From: Neisseria uirgultaei
Lineage (GTDB): Bacteria; Pseudomonadota; Gammaproteobacteria; Burkholderiales; Neisseriaceae
Direction of reading: 5' to 3'
NCBI RefSeq assembly: GCF_962719845.1
Contig: NZ_CAUIYF010000001.1
Location: forward strand, 1-64,000
Length of the DNA stretch: 64,000 nt
Shown here: one piece after another, positions 46,060-55,402 of the stretch
Position numbering within the stretch: position 1 is the first letter of the stretch
How the letters are laid out: each line of letters begins with the position of its first letter
Translations under genes and position numbers: made by a program
The notes under the pieces: model-generated
What the model was told of the DNA's origin: nothing
Seen by the model: only the letters and a program-made list of their open reading frames with translations
The model's database searches: none

Positions 46060-47019
46060 ATGTCCAAAAAAACCAAACAAGAACTGGAAAACAACAAACT
46101 CAGCAAACGCCTGCGCCACGCCGTCGGCGATGCGATTAACGATTTCAACATGATCGAGCCGGGCGACAAAATCATGGTCTGCCTCTCCGGCGGCAAAGAC
46201 AGCTACGCCCTGTTAGACATCCTGCGCCAGCTCCAAGCCAGCGCGCCGATTGATTTCGAACTGGTTGCCGTCAATCTCGACCAAAAGCAGCCGGGATTCC
46301 CCGAAGAAGTATTGCCGACCTATCTCGAAAGCATAGGTGTGCCGTACAAAATCGTCGAAGAAGACACCTACTCCACCGTCAAACGCGTGTTGGACGAAGG
46401 CAAAACGACTTGTTCGCTGTGCAGCCGCCTGCGCCGCGGCATCCTCTACCGTACCGCAAAAGAATTAGGCTGTACCAAAATCGCCTTGGGACACCACCGC
46501 GACGACATCCTCGCCACCATGTTTTTAAACATGTTTTACGGCGGCAAACTCAAAGCCATGCCGCCCAAGCTGGTGAGCGATAACGGCGAACACATCGTCA
46601 TCCGCCCTCTGGCGTATGTTAAAGAGAAGGACTTGATCAAATACGCCGAATTGAAACAGTTCCCGATTATCCCGTGCAACCTCTGCGGCTCGCAGCCCAA
46701 CCTGCAACGCCAAGTCATCGGCGATATGCTGCGCGATTGGGACAAACGCTTCCCCGGCCGTATCGAATCGATGTTCTCCGCCCTGCAAAACGTCGTCCCT
46801 TCCCACCTTGCCGATACCGAACTCTTTGACTTTGTCGGATTGGAACGCGGTCAAAGCCTGAAACACGGCGGCGATTTAGCGTTTGACAGCGAAAAAATGC
46901 CCGAACGTTTTTCAGACGGCAACGAAGAAGATGAGAGCGAAATCAAAATCGAGCCGCAAAAAGCCGAACGCAAAGTCATCAATATTCTGGCGAACAAGCC
47001 GAAAACCTGCGGCGCATAG
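46060..47019 (+). CDS. ttcA: tRNA 2-thiocytidine biosynthesis protein
   Basis: A 319-residue PP-loop ATPase with SGGKDSYALLD (about residue 45) and the Fe-S cysteines CSLCSRLRRG and CNLCGSQ. It thiolates C32 of certain tRNAs. The last 30 residues are a low-complexity, charged extension with an in-frame uptake sequence (SDGNEEDESE). Confidence 0.95.
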   Translation: MSKKTKQELENNKLSKRLRHAVGDAINDFNMIEPGDKIMVCLSGGKDSYALLDILRQLQASAPIDFELVAVNLDQKQPGFPEEVLPTYLESIGVPYKIVEEDTYSTVKRVLDEGKTTCSLCSRLRRGILYRTAKELGCTKIALGHHRDDILATMFLNMFYGGKLKAMPPKLVSDNGEHIVIRPLAYVKEKDLIKYAELKQFPIIPCNLCGSQPNLQRQVIGDMLRDWDKRFPGRIESMFSALQNVVPSHLADTELFDFVGLERGQSLKHGGDLAFDSEKMPERFSDGNEEDESEIKIEPQKAERKVINILANKPKTCGA

Positions 47020-47035
47020 GCCTCCGCCGTCAAAA

Positions 47036-47078
47036 ATGCCGTCTGAAACCCGTTTGGCGTTTCAGACGGCATTTTAAA
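47036..47078 (+). terminator. Uptake-sequence hairpin after ttcA
   Basis: ATGCCGTCTGAAA and its inverse around an 11-base loop, then TTTTAAAA; also follows the convergent res gene. Confidence 0.8.
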
Positions 47079-47112
47079 ATCCCGAAGCAGACGGCTCCCA
47101 AACATTTGTTTC

Positions 47113-50052
47113 TCAGTGTCCGTTTTCAGAATGTCCTCCTGCGGGCATATTTTGCCCGATCAGTTCGGCTATCCTCTCGCCGTCAAACTGCGTTTTGAAC
47201 ACCACCTTGATTTCTTTGGAAATCTCGGCAAACAGCTTTTCGGTATGTTTGATTTTCCGCTCTTCGCTTTTTCGCAAATCTTCCGCCCCGTCAGTCCCTT
47301 TGGCTTCAATCACAAAGTTCAGAATCTCGCCGCTTTTGGTTTTCACGATATAGGCAAAATCGGGCGAATACGTGCCGCCGCCGGCAACAGGGATTTTGAT
47401 GGAGTTTCTCGGTATTTTAGTGAATACGGTTACGCCTTCAATTTGGTTGTTGGCGACATTTTCATGTTCTATATCCGAATCGTAGAAAATCTCGCCGAAG
47501 AGATAGCCGGCGGCAGGCCGGTGCTCCGTATCTTCAAATCTGCCCAAATCTGCTTTTTTCACCGCGCGCGGTTTGCCGTCTTTATCGGTAAATTTGGTCG
47601 GATGGATTTTGCTGCCGACAAGCCGGTAATCCAGTTCGAATTTATGGAAGGAATGATGAAGCAAAAACCGGTTGAAGCCGTTTTTGATTTGGGCGATGGT
47701 CTGCATATTCAAAAAATCGCCAATGTTCAGTTCGTTGCGGACGCGGTAAAACGCCTGATGCAAAGTCTGCATGCGGATTTTTGCCGTTTGTGCCAGTTTT
47801 TCCAGAAACTCTCGATAAGTCATTGTATTGAAACGGATAAAATCTCCATCTTCAAAACTGTCTATGCGGCGGGAAAGCATAAGCCCGTTGTTGATATAAG
47901 CTTCGTTTACCGCCGTGCGTATGCCTGCCTGCGGGAATTTGGCGGCGTTTTCACGCAAATAGGCGGTAAATAAATCGGCAAATTCGGCTTCATCCTTGAT
48001 TTTGTACTGCAAAACGGCTTTATGGTGAATCAGCTCCCACAAGGCTTTGAGTTCTTCATATTTGCCTTCGCGCATGATGATGGTGTCTTTGCCTTCGTCT
48101 TTGGCGTTGCTGACTTTGCCTTTGTCCAAACCTTTGGGGAAGGCTTCGGGATAGGCGGCTTTTAATTTGTCATAGCCGTCTTCGGTAAAGTTTTCATTGT
48201 CGTCAATGATGCCGTCTGAAAACAGTTTGTTTACCAATACCAGCGGTTTGATATCTGGGTATTTTTGCAATATTTTTTGTTTCAGCTCTTCGGTAAACTT
48301 TTTGGAGATTTCTTCCTGAAAAGAATTGTCGTTAATTTCGCCGACAAGCTGCTTCACAAAGTCTTTTTCGCTGCTATCGACAAAATAATTCAGTTTGTAC
48401 GGCACATCGCGCACCCGCGCCATCAGCTCGTTTACCGGCAGGCGCAGGCCGCGTCCGACTTCTTGCAGCTTGGAAGTCGTGCTGCCGCTGGAACGCAGTT
48501 TGCAAATCTGGAAAACGTTGGGATTGTCCCAGCCTTCGCGCAGCGTCCATTTGGAAAAAATAAAGCGGCGCGGGTTGTCCAAAGACAGCAGTTTTTCCTT
48601 ATCGTGCAGGATTTCATTGATTTCCTGCTCGATTTTATCGTCGCTGTCTGTATTGTCTTTGGAAAAATAACCGCCGTGGCAGGCGGATACATCGTCCAAC
48701 GTCTTTTGCAGGTAATCGCGGTAAAACGGGTCGCTTTCCGTTTTCAGGCGGCGTGCCGCTTCCGCACGGATCCAGCTTTCAAATTTATCTTTCAGGCTGC
48801 CTGAAAGCTCGTTGCCGCTGCGGTAGCCCGCAATATCGTCAATAAAAAACAGCGTCAGCGGCTTGATTTTGGGCTGTGGCGCGCGTTCTGCCAAAAGTGC
48901 GCGTTCCAGCTTGAAATGTTCGGCAACCGCCCGCTGCATCATCGCGTCCTGCACCGTTTGCGAATAGGAATAAGGGTTGATGACGGCACCCGTTTTCAAC
49001 TCCAAGCCGTTGCTTAACACCACTGCGGTTTTATTCATTTTGTCGATTTTCAAATCCGAAATGGCCGGGTGGATTTGCGCCAAATCTTCGCCTTTTGCCA
49101 GTTTGAACGTCTGCTTTTTGTCCTTTTCGTTTAATTCAAATTTCGCTTCTTTACCGTCAAACGACACCAGTTTTACCGCTGCATCCATGCCGCCCTGCAT
49201 TTCTTCCTGAAACACGCGCACGCCTTTGACCAGCCCGTCGTTAAACGCGCCTACTGCCGTCAAACGGTAAAGCAGGTTGTAATATTCGTCGTTAAATGTT
49301 GCACCGTAGCGCAAAATATATTGCGGTTTTAAGCGTTTGATATTACCCCACGTTTTCGCGCTCTCCCGGGTCGGGAATTTATGCGGTTCGTCCACAATCA
49401 CAAACGGACGCACGGCGGCCAATGCATCAACGGGATTGTCAAACAAATCCTTCAATGCCTTGTCGCCCGTATCGGTCATGGACGGCGAATTAACCATGCC
49501 CGCGTTAATCAGCAGCACATGGATTTCCTTTTTGTTTTCCGCTTTGACAAACTGCTCAATCGTGATGGGCGCATTGGACTTTTTGCCCTTATTCTTTTTC
49601 GCGCTTTCCACCACATAGGTTTTCAGGCGCACGCCTTCATAATCGCCGCCGAAATCCTGTTCAAAATGCTCCGCCAAAGCCTTGCTTTGCAAAAACTGCT
49701 GCGTTCCCGCCTTAATGGACAAAGTCGGCACGACCACGATAAATTTGAACACGCCCAGCCAACGGTGCAGCTCGAACATGGTTTGTGTGTAGGTATAGGT
49801 TTTGCCCGTGCCCGTTTCCATGGAAATATCAAGGATATTTTGGTCGTCCGAACGGTCTGGAAATCGGCCGCCTATGCCGTTTTGGGTTTGCACTTTCAGG
49901 ATATTGTCTGCGTATTGTTTTGCAGCAAACAAAAGTTCGGGATTTTCGTCTGCCGTCCGATATTTGGGCGTTGCCCCGTCAAACACGCCCAAAACCGCTG
50001 AAACCGCCCGCATTTGGTGCGGCTGGTTTTTCTCGTAATTAAAACCGCTCAT
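47113..50052 (-). CDS. res: Type III restriction endonuclease subunit
   Basis: A 979-residue SF2 helicase-nuclease. Walker A METGTGKTYTYTQT (about residue 77), DExx box VIVDEPHKFPT (about 222), motif VI WDNPNVFQICKLRSSGSTTSKLQEVGRGLRLP (seen in pieces), and a C-terminal PD-(D/E)XK nuclease: SPDFAYIVKTKSGEILNFVIEAKG (given in part). It cuts when two head-to-head unmethylated sites are found, and depends on Mod. It starts 12 bases after mod, in the same direction. No disabling mutation is evident. Confidence 0.93.
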   Translation of the reverse strand: MSGFNYEKNQPHQMRAVSAVLGVFDGATPKYRTADENPELLFAAKQYADNILKVQTQNGIGGRFPDRSDDQNILDISMETGTGKTYTYTQTMFELHRWLGVFKFIVVVPTLSIKAGTQQFLQSKALAEHFEQDFGGDYEGVRLKTYVVESAKKNKGKKSNAPITIEQFVKAENKKEIHVLLINAGMVNSPSMTDTGDKALKDLFDNPVDALAAVRPFVIVDEPHKFPTRESAKTWGNIKRLKPQYILRYGATFNDEYYNLLYRLTAVGAFNDGLVKGVRVFQEEMQGGMDAAVKLVSFDGKEAKFELNEKDKKQTFKLAKGEDLAQIHPAISDLKIDKMNKTAVVLSNGLELKTGAVINPYSYSQTVQDAMMQRAVAEHFKLERALLAERAPQPKIKPLTLFFIDDIAGYRSGNELSGSLKDKFESWIRAEAARRLKTESDPFYRDYLQKTLDDVSACHGGYFSKDNTDSDDKIEQEINEILHDKEKLLSLDNPRRFIFSKWTLREGWDNPNVFQICKLRSSGSTTSKLQEVGRGLRLPVNELMARVRDVPYKLNYFVDSSEKDFVKQLVGEINDNSFQEEISKKFTEELKQKILQKYPDIKPLVLVNKLFSDGIIDDNENFTEDGYDKLKAAYPEAFPKGLDKGKVSNAKDEGKDTIIMREGKYEELKALWELIHHKAVLQYKIKDEAEFADLFTAYLRENAAKFPQAGIRTAVNEAYINNGLMLSRRIDSFEDGDFIRFNTMTYREFLEKLAQTAKIRMQTLHQAFYRVRNELNIGDFLNMQTIAQIKNGFNRFLLHHSFHKFELDYRLVGSKIHPTKFTDKDGKPRAVKKADLGRFEDTEHRPAAGYLFGEIFYDSDIEHENVANNQIEGVTVFTKIPRNSIKIPVAGGGTYSPDFAYIVKTKSGEILNFVIEAKGTDGAEDLRKSEERKIKHTEKLFAEISKEIKVVFKTQFDGERIAELIGQNMPAGGHSENGH

Positions 50053-50064
50053 GAATTGCCTCCG

Positions 50065-52005
50065 TCAAACCCTGATAACCACATTCAACTCAATCTCTTT
50101 TTTATTGGTATAACCGCGTACCGCCTGGTCAAGTTCGTGCTGCATTGCGCTTGCCATATTGCTGCCGAACACAATCACGCGGTTGGGATTGAAATCCGCA
50201 TCGTCGTCCAGCTTGCGGATAAACTCCAACAAATCGGCGGAAGTAAAACCGGCATTCATCAGATACAGCCGTTTTTCGCACAGATACGCCGTGTAATCCC
50301 CTAACCGCACAGGCTCAACCGGCGTGGTCAGTGCCGCCCCGTCATACAGCGTCCAGGTGGTCAGAAGCGTTTGCAGCTGTTCTTCGCTTAATTCGTCGTT
50401 AAACGGCAAATCCGGTTGTTCGGGCGAAAAATCCTTGTCCGGATGCTGCCTGAAATTGTCTGCCGTTTGAAAGATTTTGAAGCCTAAATCGCCCGTGTAA
50501 TCGGGATGCTCGGCGCGGATTTTGGCGGCGGCTTTTTCTATGCGGGCTTTGGTGATGTCGAAGATGGTCGGGTAGCCTGCTTTTTTTGCTTCCGCTTTGG
50601 GTTCTTCATTAATTTGAACCAAAATAAAATTTCTGTTTCCTTTATCCAAATTAAATTTCATTACAGCATGAGCGGTTGAACCACTACCAGCAAAGAAGTC
50701 TAAAATAATATCGCCATTATCTTTTGCAGTTGCTAGTTTTATAATTCGTTCTAATAAAGCTATACCTTTCGGGTCATTAAAAATTCCTTTACCAAGCATT
50801 TCTGCTAATTCTTCGTTATTTCCATGAGAGTGTCCAACATCTTCATAACTCCAAAATGTTCCGCAAGTAACGCCATCTCTTACTTCATTTAAATAAGTTT
50901 TTTTATCAATTCCACCATTTTTATTGAAATATAAGGCACCTTCATTATAAAGCTCTTGTAGCCTAGCTTTTGAATATCGTGGATAACGACCAGTTGGGGC
51001 AGTCCAAGTAATTCCATTAGGAAATGTAATTGTATAAATGCTATTGTTACTACCACTTCTTGCGTGAAGTGGTGTTGCTTTCCAAGCACCTTTAGGGTCG
51101 TTATCTCTGTTTTTATAATCTTTATTTTGCTTATCTGTTCTATCTAACAAATTTAAAGAAAATATATTTCTATTTTTTGCATAACATAAAATATGTTCAT
51201 GCTGATATGAGACATCTGTATCATTTGAAACTGTATATTTGTTGTTCCAGATAAAAGAAGCAACAAAATTCCCTTCCCCAAACACTTCATCACACAACAA
51301 CTTCAACTGCGCCGCTTCGTTATCGTCAATCGAGATAAAAATCACGCCGTCGTCCTTTAACAGTTCGCGGGCGACATACAGGCGCGGATACATAAAGGTG
51401 AGCCATGCGCTGTGCGAGTTTGAGCCTTTGTCGGTGAAATCTAAAATCCGCGCGGCTTCGTCTTCGTCAATATTCGCCAGGCGGGCAAGTTCGGCGGGTG
51501 TGAATTTGCGGTCGTCCTGATAGACAAAGCCGTCTGATCCGGTGTTGTAGGGCGGGTCGATGTAAATCATCTTCACGCTGTTTGTGTAGGCGTTTTTTAA
51601 GTGTTTCAACACTTCTAGATTGTCGCCACGAATCAGCAGGTTTTGGCTGCCTGCATTTTCGGGCTTGGCGTTGTGCATCTTGTCTTCACTTATCAGGGTT
51701 TCGGGCGGCAGGTTGCGAAGCAGGCGGGCATAGGATTTTCCCAGCCAGTTCATTGCATAAAATTCGCGGCTGATGTCGGTCTGCGGCGCGATTTCGGCTT
51801 GGAATTTGTCTATCAGGAAATGCCCGTCTGCGTCAAAACAGGCGGGAAAGAGTTTTTTGAGCTGTTCGAGTTGGGTAGAGTTGGCGGTAATGCCGTCTGA
51901 AGTGTAGATTGCCTCGGTGTTCGCCCCGGCTGTGTCGCTTAAATCAGGGCTTGGCTTGGCTTGGCTTGGCTTGGCTTGGCTTGGCTTGGCTTGGCTTGGC
52001 AGCAT
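50065..52005 (-). CDS. mod: Phase-variable type III DNA methyltransferase
   Basis: A 646-residue beta-type N6-adenine methyltransferase. Motif IV DPPYNTGSDGF (about residue 152) comes before the target recognition domain, and motif I DFFAGSGSTAHAV (about 437) after it. Immediately after ATG-CT are ten GCCAA repeats, giving a PSQAK-repeat N-terminus and the ORF reads through in frame, so it is ON as sequenced. Slippage would switch methylation, and through it a set of genes (phasevarion). The middle (about 50600-51280, roughly residues 240-460) is notably AT-rich, as expected for a swapped recognition domain. Confidence 0.95.
   Translation of the reverse strand: MLPSQAKPSQAKPSQAKPSPDLSDTAGANTEAIYTSDGITANSTQLEQLKKLFPACFDADGHFLIDKFQAEIAPQTDISREFYAMNWLGKSYARLLRNLPPETLISEDKMHNAKPENAGSQNLLIRGDNLEVLKHLKNAYTNSVKMIYIDPPYNTGSDGFVYQDDRKFTPAELARLANIDEDEAARILDFTDKGSNSHSAWLTFMYPRLYVARELLKDDGVIFISIDDNEAAQLKLLCDEVFGEGNFVASFIWNNKYTVSNDTDVSYQHEHILCYAKNRNIFSLNLLDRTDKQNKDYKNRDNDPKGAWKATPLHARSGSNNSIYTITFPNGITWTAPTGRYPRYSKARLQELYNEGALYFNKNGGIDKKTYLNEVRDGVTCGTFWSYEDVGHSHGNNEELAEMLGKGIFNDPKGIALLERIIKLATAKDNGDIILDFFAGSGSTAHAVMKFNLDKGNRNFILVQINEEPKAEAKKAGYPTIFDITKARIEKAAAKIRAEHPDYTGDLGFKIFQTADNFRQHPDKDFSPEQPDLPFNDELSEEQLQTLLTTWTLYDGAALTTPVEPVRLGDYTAYLCEKRLYLMNAGFTSADLLEFIRKLDDDADFNPNRVIVFGSNMASAMQHELDQAVRGYTNKKEIELNVVIRV
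51951..52000 (-). repeat. Pentanucleotide tract (GCCAA)10 at the start of mod
   Basis: Ten perfect copies of TTGGC on the plus strand (GCCAA on the coding strand). Ten units keep ORF and ATG in one frame; 9 or 11 would shift it. Because 5 is not a multiple of 3, two of every three lengths are OFF. Confidence 0.95.
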
Positions 52006-52227
52006 TTTAAAATCCTCGGTTTGAATTTGTCAATATATAACTGTCTGTTTTAAAATATTTTTTCACTTCATACGGCGTTTTTTGGGAAACGGGTGCGCCG
52101 TCTGAACGTCTGCCCGCGTGTTATTACCCGACGACGACGCGGCGGTTTTGACGCGGGCGATTTTGGAAACGGTTAAAGCCTTCAGACGGCATTTTCATTT
52201 CATATGCCGTCTGAAAGCGCGTGAACG

Positions 52228-53154
52228 CTATTCCAATGCGTCTTTGAGCTTTTGTTCGATTAAATCCGCGTCAAACGATTTGGCAATCAATTCAAAACGG
52301 GAATCGCGCCGCCAAGACACTTGGTTCGCGCCCCACTGCCCGTCCACCCAATTGAGCCACACCCAAGTGCCGAGCACTTGGAACACGCCTTTGGCGCGGA
52401 CGAGTCCTTCGGTCATTTTGGTCAAATCATTGAAGAAGTTGGTCAATTTTTCGCCGTCGAAATCGCGTCCGGCGGGGAATGTGAAACCTTGCGACTGGAA
52501 GCCCATGGTGTTGTCCGGCAGGGCTTTGAGGCGGTAGCGTGATTTTTCGATGACGGGGATGTCAAGCCACCGGATGTCGAGTTGTGCGTTTCGGACTTCG
52601 ACCACTTTGGCTTTGGGTGGGAACAGTTTTGCCGCTTTGTCGTGAAATTCGGCAAGCTGTTCGGGGGTGCATAAATCGGTTTTGCTGGCGACCAATACGT
52701 CGCAGATGCCGATTTGGTCTTTATACAACGCCTGTTGCGCGTAATCGGGGTTGATGAACTGGCGCGGATCGACGACGGTAAAGACGGCGCCGATTTCCAA
52801 AAGGCTGTCCAGCGGTTTGGCTTTGAGTTCATCGATGACGCTGGCGGCGTGCGCCAGTCCGCTTGCCTCAATCATCAGGCGGTCGGGCTTGGCGTCGCGC
52901 AGCATTTTCTGTACGGTTACGCCCATTTGCGGGCCGGCGGTGCAGCACAAACAGCCGCCGGCGATTTCTGCCACGGGGATGCCGTTGTCGCTCAATACCG
53001 CGCCGTCAATGCCGATTTCGCCGAACTCGTTGACGATGATGACCCATTTTTCGTTCGGGTCTTTTTGCGCCATCAGGCTTTTGAGCGCGGTGGTTTTGCC
53101 TGTTCCCAGAAAACCTGAAATCAGGTGGACTTTGGTTTTTTTCATTTCTGACAT
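52228..53154 (-). CDS. COG0523 metal-chaperone-like GTPase
   Basis: A 308-residue CobW/COG0523 protein. G1 GFLGTGKTTALK (about residue 14), the metal-binding CxCC in GGCLCC (about residue 68), and KTDL as the base motif. The gene starts inside the end of zur (ATG 53154, or ATG 53145 overlapping the zur stop by ATGA), so the two are coupled. Zinc insertion into client proteins under low zinc is the expected role (YeiR/ZigA-like). Confidence 0.88.
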   Translation of the reverse strand: MSEMKKTKVHLISGFLGTGKTTALKSLMAQKDPNEKWVIIVNEFGEIGIDGAVLSDNGIPVAEIAGGCLCCTAGPQMGVTVQKMLRDAKPDRLMIEASGLAHAASVIDELKAKPLDSLLEIGAVFTVVDPRQFINPDYAQQALYKDQIGICDVLVASKTDLCTPEQLAEFHDKAAKLFPPKAKVVEVRNAQLDIRWLDIPVIEKSRYRLKALPDNTMGFQSQGFTFPAGRDFDGEKLTNFFNDLTKMTEGLVRAKGVFQVLGTWVWLNWVDGQWGANQVSWRRDSRFELIAKSFDADLIEQKLKDALE

Positions 53155-53618
53155 TTTTTACAGATTCCGGTTAAAACAACGTGTTCTTCTTTCAGCGCGA
53201 AGCCGCTTTCGGCAACGCCTGCGCGCAATGCCGCCCACTCGTGGCTGAGGGTTTGCTCGTCCGCCGTGCCGCATTCGGTGCAGACCAAAATAAACGCGCT
53301 GTGGTGCGCTTCGGCTTCTTCGTGGTCGTGGCAATGGTCGTCGCACTCGTGCTGCGCGTGGCTGCACAAAATATAGCCGTTGACCGCCGCCACTTTGTGC
53401 AAAACGCCCTGCTCCGCCCAAAAATCAAGGGCGCGGTAGGCGGTAGGCGGCGCAACCGCGCCCTCGCTCTGCTGCTGCATCTGCGACAAGACGTTGTAGG
53501 CTTTAATCACGCCGCTTTGCTGCAAGACAATATCGAGTACCTGCTCGCGCAAAGCGGTTACCTGCAAGCCTTCGCTGCGTGCCTGATCGATGATTTTCTG
53601 TTTGAAGTTTGTTTTCAT
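53142..53618 (-). CDS. zur: Zinc uptake regulator Zur (Fur family)
   Basis: A 158-residue Fur-family repressor. Winged helix with TALREQVLDIVLQQ and AVAPPTAYRALDFWAEQGVLH (given in part), then a histidine-rich metal region (HECDDHCHDHEEAEAHH) and the two cysteine pairs CTECG and CKKCQK of the structural zinc site. The His-rich loop and context with a COG0523 GTPase favour Zur over Fur. ATG 53618 was chosen; the open frame upstream is not coding-like. Confidence 0.9.
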   Translation of the reverse strand: MKTNFKQKIIDQARSEGLQVTALREQVLDIVLQQSGVIKAYNVLSQMQQQSEGAVAPPTAYRALDFWAEQGVLHKVAAVNGYILCSHAQHECDDHCHDHEEAEAHHSAFILVCTECGTADEQTLSHEWAALRAGVAESGFALKEEHVVLTGICKKCQK

Positions 53619-53694
53619 AAATTTCCTGTTTATGCCGTCTGAACAACCGATACGGCAGGAGGCGGTTTTATATTTGTGTTTGTATTCAATTACT

Positions 53695-54150
53695 TTATTT
53701 GGAAATCTTTTCCAACAATGCCCGACAGCCCGCATCCGCAAGCCTGAAGGTTTCTTCAAAATCGCCCGTGTACCACGGATCGGGGACATGGTCGTAACCG
53801 CTTTCGGGTATCAGGTCGGTCAGTTTGAATATTTTTTCCGGCTGCCTGCCGAAGGTTTTTTCCAATTCGGACAAATTCTTGCCGTCCATCGCGATGATGT
53901 AGTCGAACGCCGCTGCATCGCTTTGGCGGATTTTGCGGCTGGTAAAGCCTGAAGCGTCAATGCCGTGTTTTTTCAATATTTTCGCCGTCTCGCGGTGCAT
54001 ATCCTCGCCGTCGTGCCAGCCCGATGTCCCCGCGCTGTCCGTTTCAAGGGGAATCCCCGCTTCGGCGGCACGGCGGCGCAAAATGTATTCCGCCATCGGC
54101 GAGCGGCAGATGTTGCCGAGGCAGACAAAAAGGATTTTCGGTTTTTTCAT
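53695..54150 (-). CDS. Low-molecular-weight protein-tyrosine phosphatase
   Basis: A 151-residue phosphatase. The catalytic loop is VCLGNICRSPMAE (Cys and Arg present, about residue 9-21), and the acid motif DPWYTG is at about residue 125. ATG 54150 was chosen; the longer frame to 54207 begins in an uptake sequence and is unlikely. Usually dephosphorylates tyrosine kinases for polysaccharide export, but no kinase is nearby. Confidence 0.92.
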   Translation of the reverse strand: MKKPKILFVCLGNICRSPMAEYILRRRAAEAGIPLETDSAGTSGWHDGEDMHRETAKILKKHGIDASGFTSRKIRQSDAAAFDYIIAMDGKNLSELEKTFGRQPEKIFKLTDLIPESGYDHVPDPWYTGDFEETFRLADAGCRALLEKISK

Positions 54151-54172
54151 ATCCGCGCCCTGTTCCAATGCG

Positions 54173-54207
54173 ATGCCGTCTGAAGCGGAAACCCTTTCAG
54201 ACGGCAT
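54173..54207 (-). terminator. Uptake-sequence hairpin between two minus-strand genes
   Basis: ATGCCGTCTGAA and its inverse around a loop of about ten bases, just after the 368-residue unknown gene. Confidence 0.6.
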
Positions 54208-54214
54208 CGGCAGG

Positions 54215-55321
54215 TCAATCGTATTGTGTACTGAAAAACGGATTGTGCCCTTCCCGTTTCAACGCTTCCGCATAGCTCGGGATGTTTTCCTGTTCGCCCA
54301 GGGGATTGTGCAACAGGTAAACGTGTTCCACGCGGCACTCCGCCATCAGGTCGAGGAAATTCTGCTGGATGACGGCGATGTTGTCGGTAAAGGAAAGCTG
54401 CCACGAAAACACCTGCGGCACGACTTCAAACGCGCCGTCGGTCGCATTAAATCCGAATAGAATCTGTCCGCCCGCCTTTGCCGCAACGACCACGCCGACG
54501 CGCGGACTCTGCATACGGACGGCGCGTATCGCGTTTGCCGCAAAAACATCCATCGCCATACGTTGGCGCGTGTGGCTGCCGTCTGAAAGCGCGCGTACCG
54601 GAGAATCCGGGGAAAGCGGATTGGCAAACAGCGTAACGCCTTCCGATGCAAGATTTTCCTGCCATACCTGCATTAAGGGCAGGCCTGCCTGAAGAAGGTT
54701 CTGACCCAATGCCGTCTGAACCTTGCCGCTGCCGAAACCCAGCGCGTAAACGACGTGGACGGACTGCCCTTCCGGCAGAAGGAGGGCGCGTTCTTCAAAA
54801 CGGCGCAAATGTCCGGCAGCAGCCGCTTCGTCCTGTTTGGCACGCCACCACTCATCCGGCGCGACCGCACTCAAATCGGACGAATGCACAAGATAAGGCA
54901 GCCATTGTGTCTCTTGCGTCAACGCGCGCAGGTGCGGATAGTTTTGCAGGCAGGCAAACAATGCCTCCGTCGGCAGCTTCATCCCGATTGCACGTTCTTT
55001 TTTGCAGCCTGACACCAGCACGACCGGCAGGGCGAACCACTGCACTTCGCCTTCTTTCTCGCAATCGAGTACCGCGTTCACACTGGAAAGCAGCGCGGCA
55101 TAAGTTCCGGCATCGGGCGACATCGTCAGCGCGAGGGAAAGGTTGATATAGTGGTTTTGCTCAAGCATCCCCCTGATTTCGGTTTGAAGTTGGCCGGACG
55201 AGAGTTTGCGCGAAGCCTGTGAGGAATTGTGCGCCAACTGGTAGGCATTGAGCAGCAGGTGGTTTTTAATCGGATTTTGGGGATACGGGCGCGTATCGGG
55301 CAAGGTAAATGTCTGGTTCAT
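54215..55321 (-). CDS. Unknown conserved-looking protein, 368 residues
   Basis: A soluble protein with no signal or membrane segment. It contains mixed alpha/beta sequence (VVYALGFGSGKVQTALGQNLL in its middle) with no motif I recognise. Codon use matches housekeeping neighbours. ATG 55321 opens directly (MNQTFTLP). Neither partner nor activity can be named; it lies between a phosphatase and a methyltransferase gene. Confidence 0.75.
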   Translation of the reverse strand: MNQTFTLPDTRPYPQNPIKNHLLLNAYQLAHNSSQASRKLSSGQLQTEIRGMLEQNHYINLSLALTMSPDAGTYAALLSSVNAVLDCEKEGEVQWFALPVVLVSGCKKERAIGMKLPTEALFACLQNYPHLRALTQETQWLPYLVHSSDLSAVAPDEWWRAKQDEAAAAGHLRRFEERALLLPEGQSVHVVYALGFGSGKVQTALGQNLLQAGLPLMQVWQENLASEGVTLFANPLSPDSPVRALSDGSHTRQRMAMDVFAANAIRAVRMQSPRVGVVVAAKAGGQILFGFNATDGAFEVVPQVFSWQLSFTDNIAVIQQNFLDLMAECRVEHVYLLHNPLGEQENIPSYAEALKREGHNPFFSTQYD

Positions 55322-55402
55322 ATGTGTCGTGTACCGTTTTTCGCAGTGTGTGTCTTTCCTGTCTGAAAATATATCGGACGGATTGCCGCCGGGCCTTGCC
55401 CG

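Noticed and set aside
51951..52000. CRISPR-like repetition
   Set aside because: The repeats are contiguous pentamers with no spacers, inside a coding frame; they are a slippage tract. No CRISPR array was found anywhere in the window.
52030..52220. LPDDDAAVLTRAILETVKA-like plus-strand fragment near the mod start
   Set aside because: Could be a gene relic, but it is only about 25 codons between uptake sequences and matches no family I can name.
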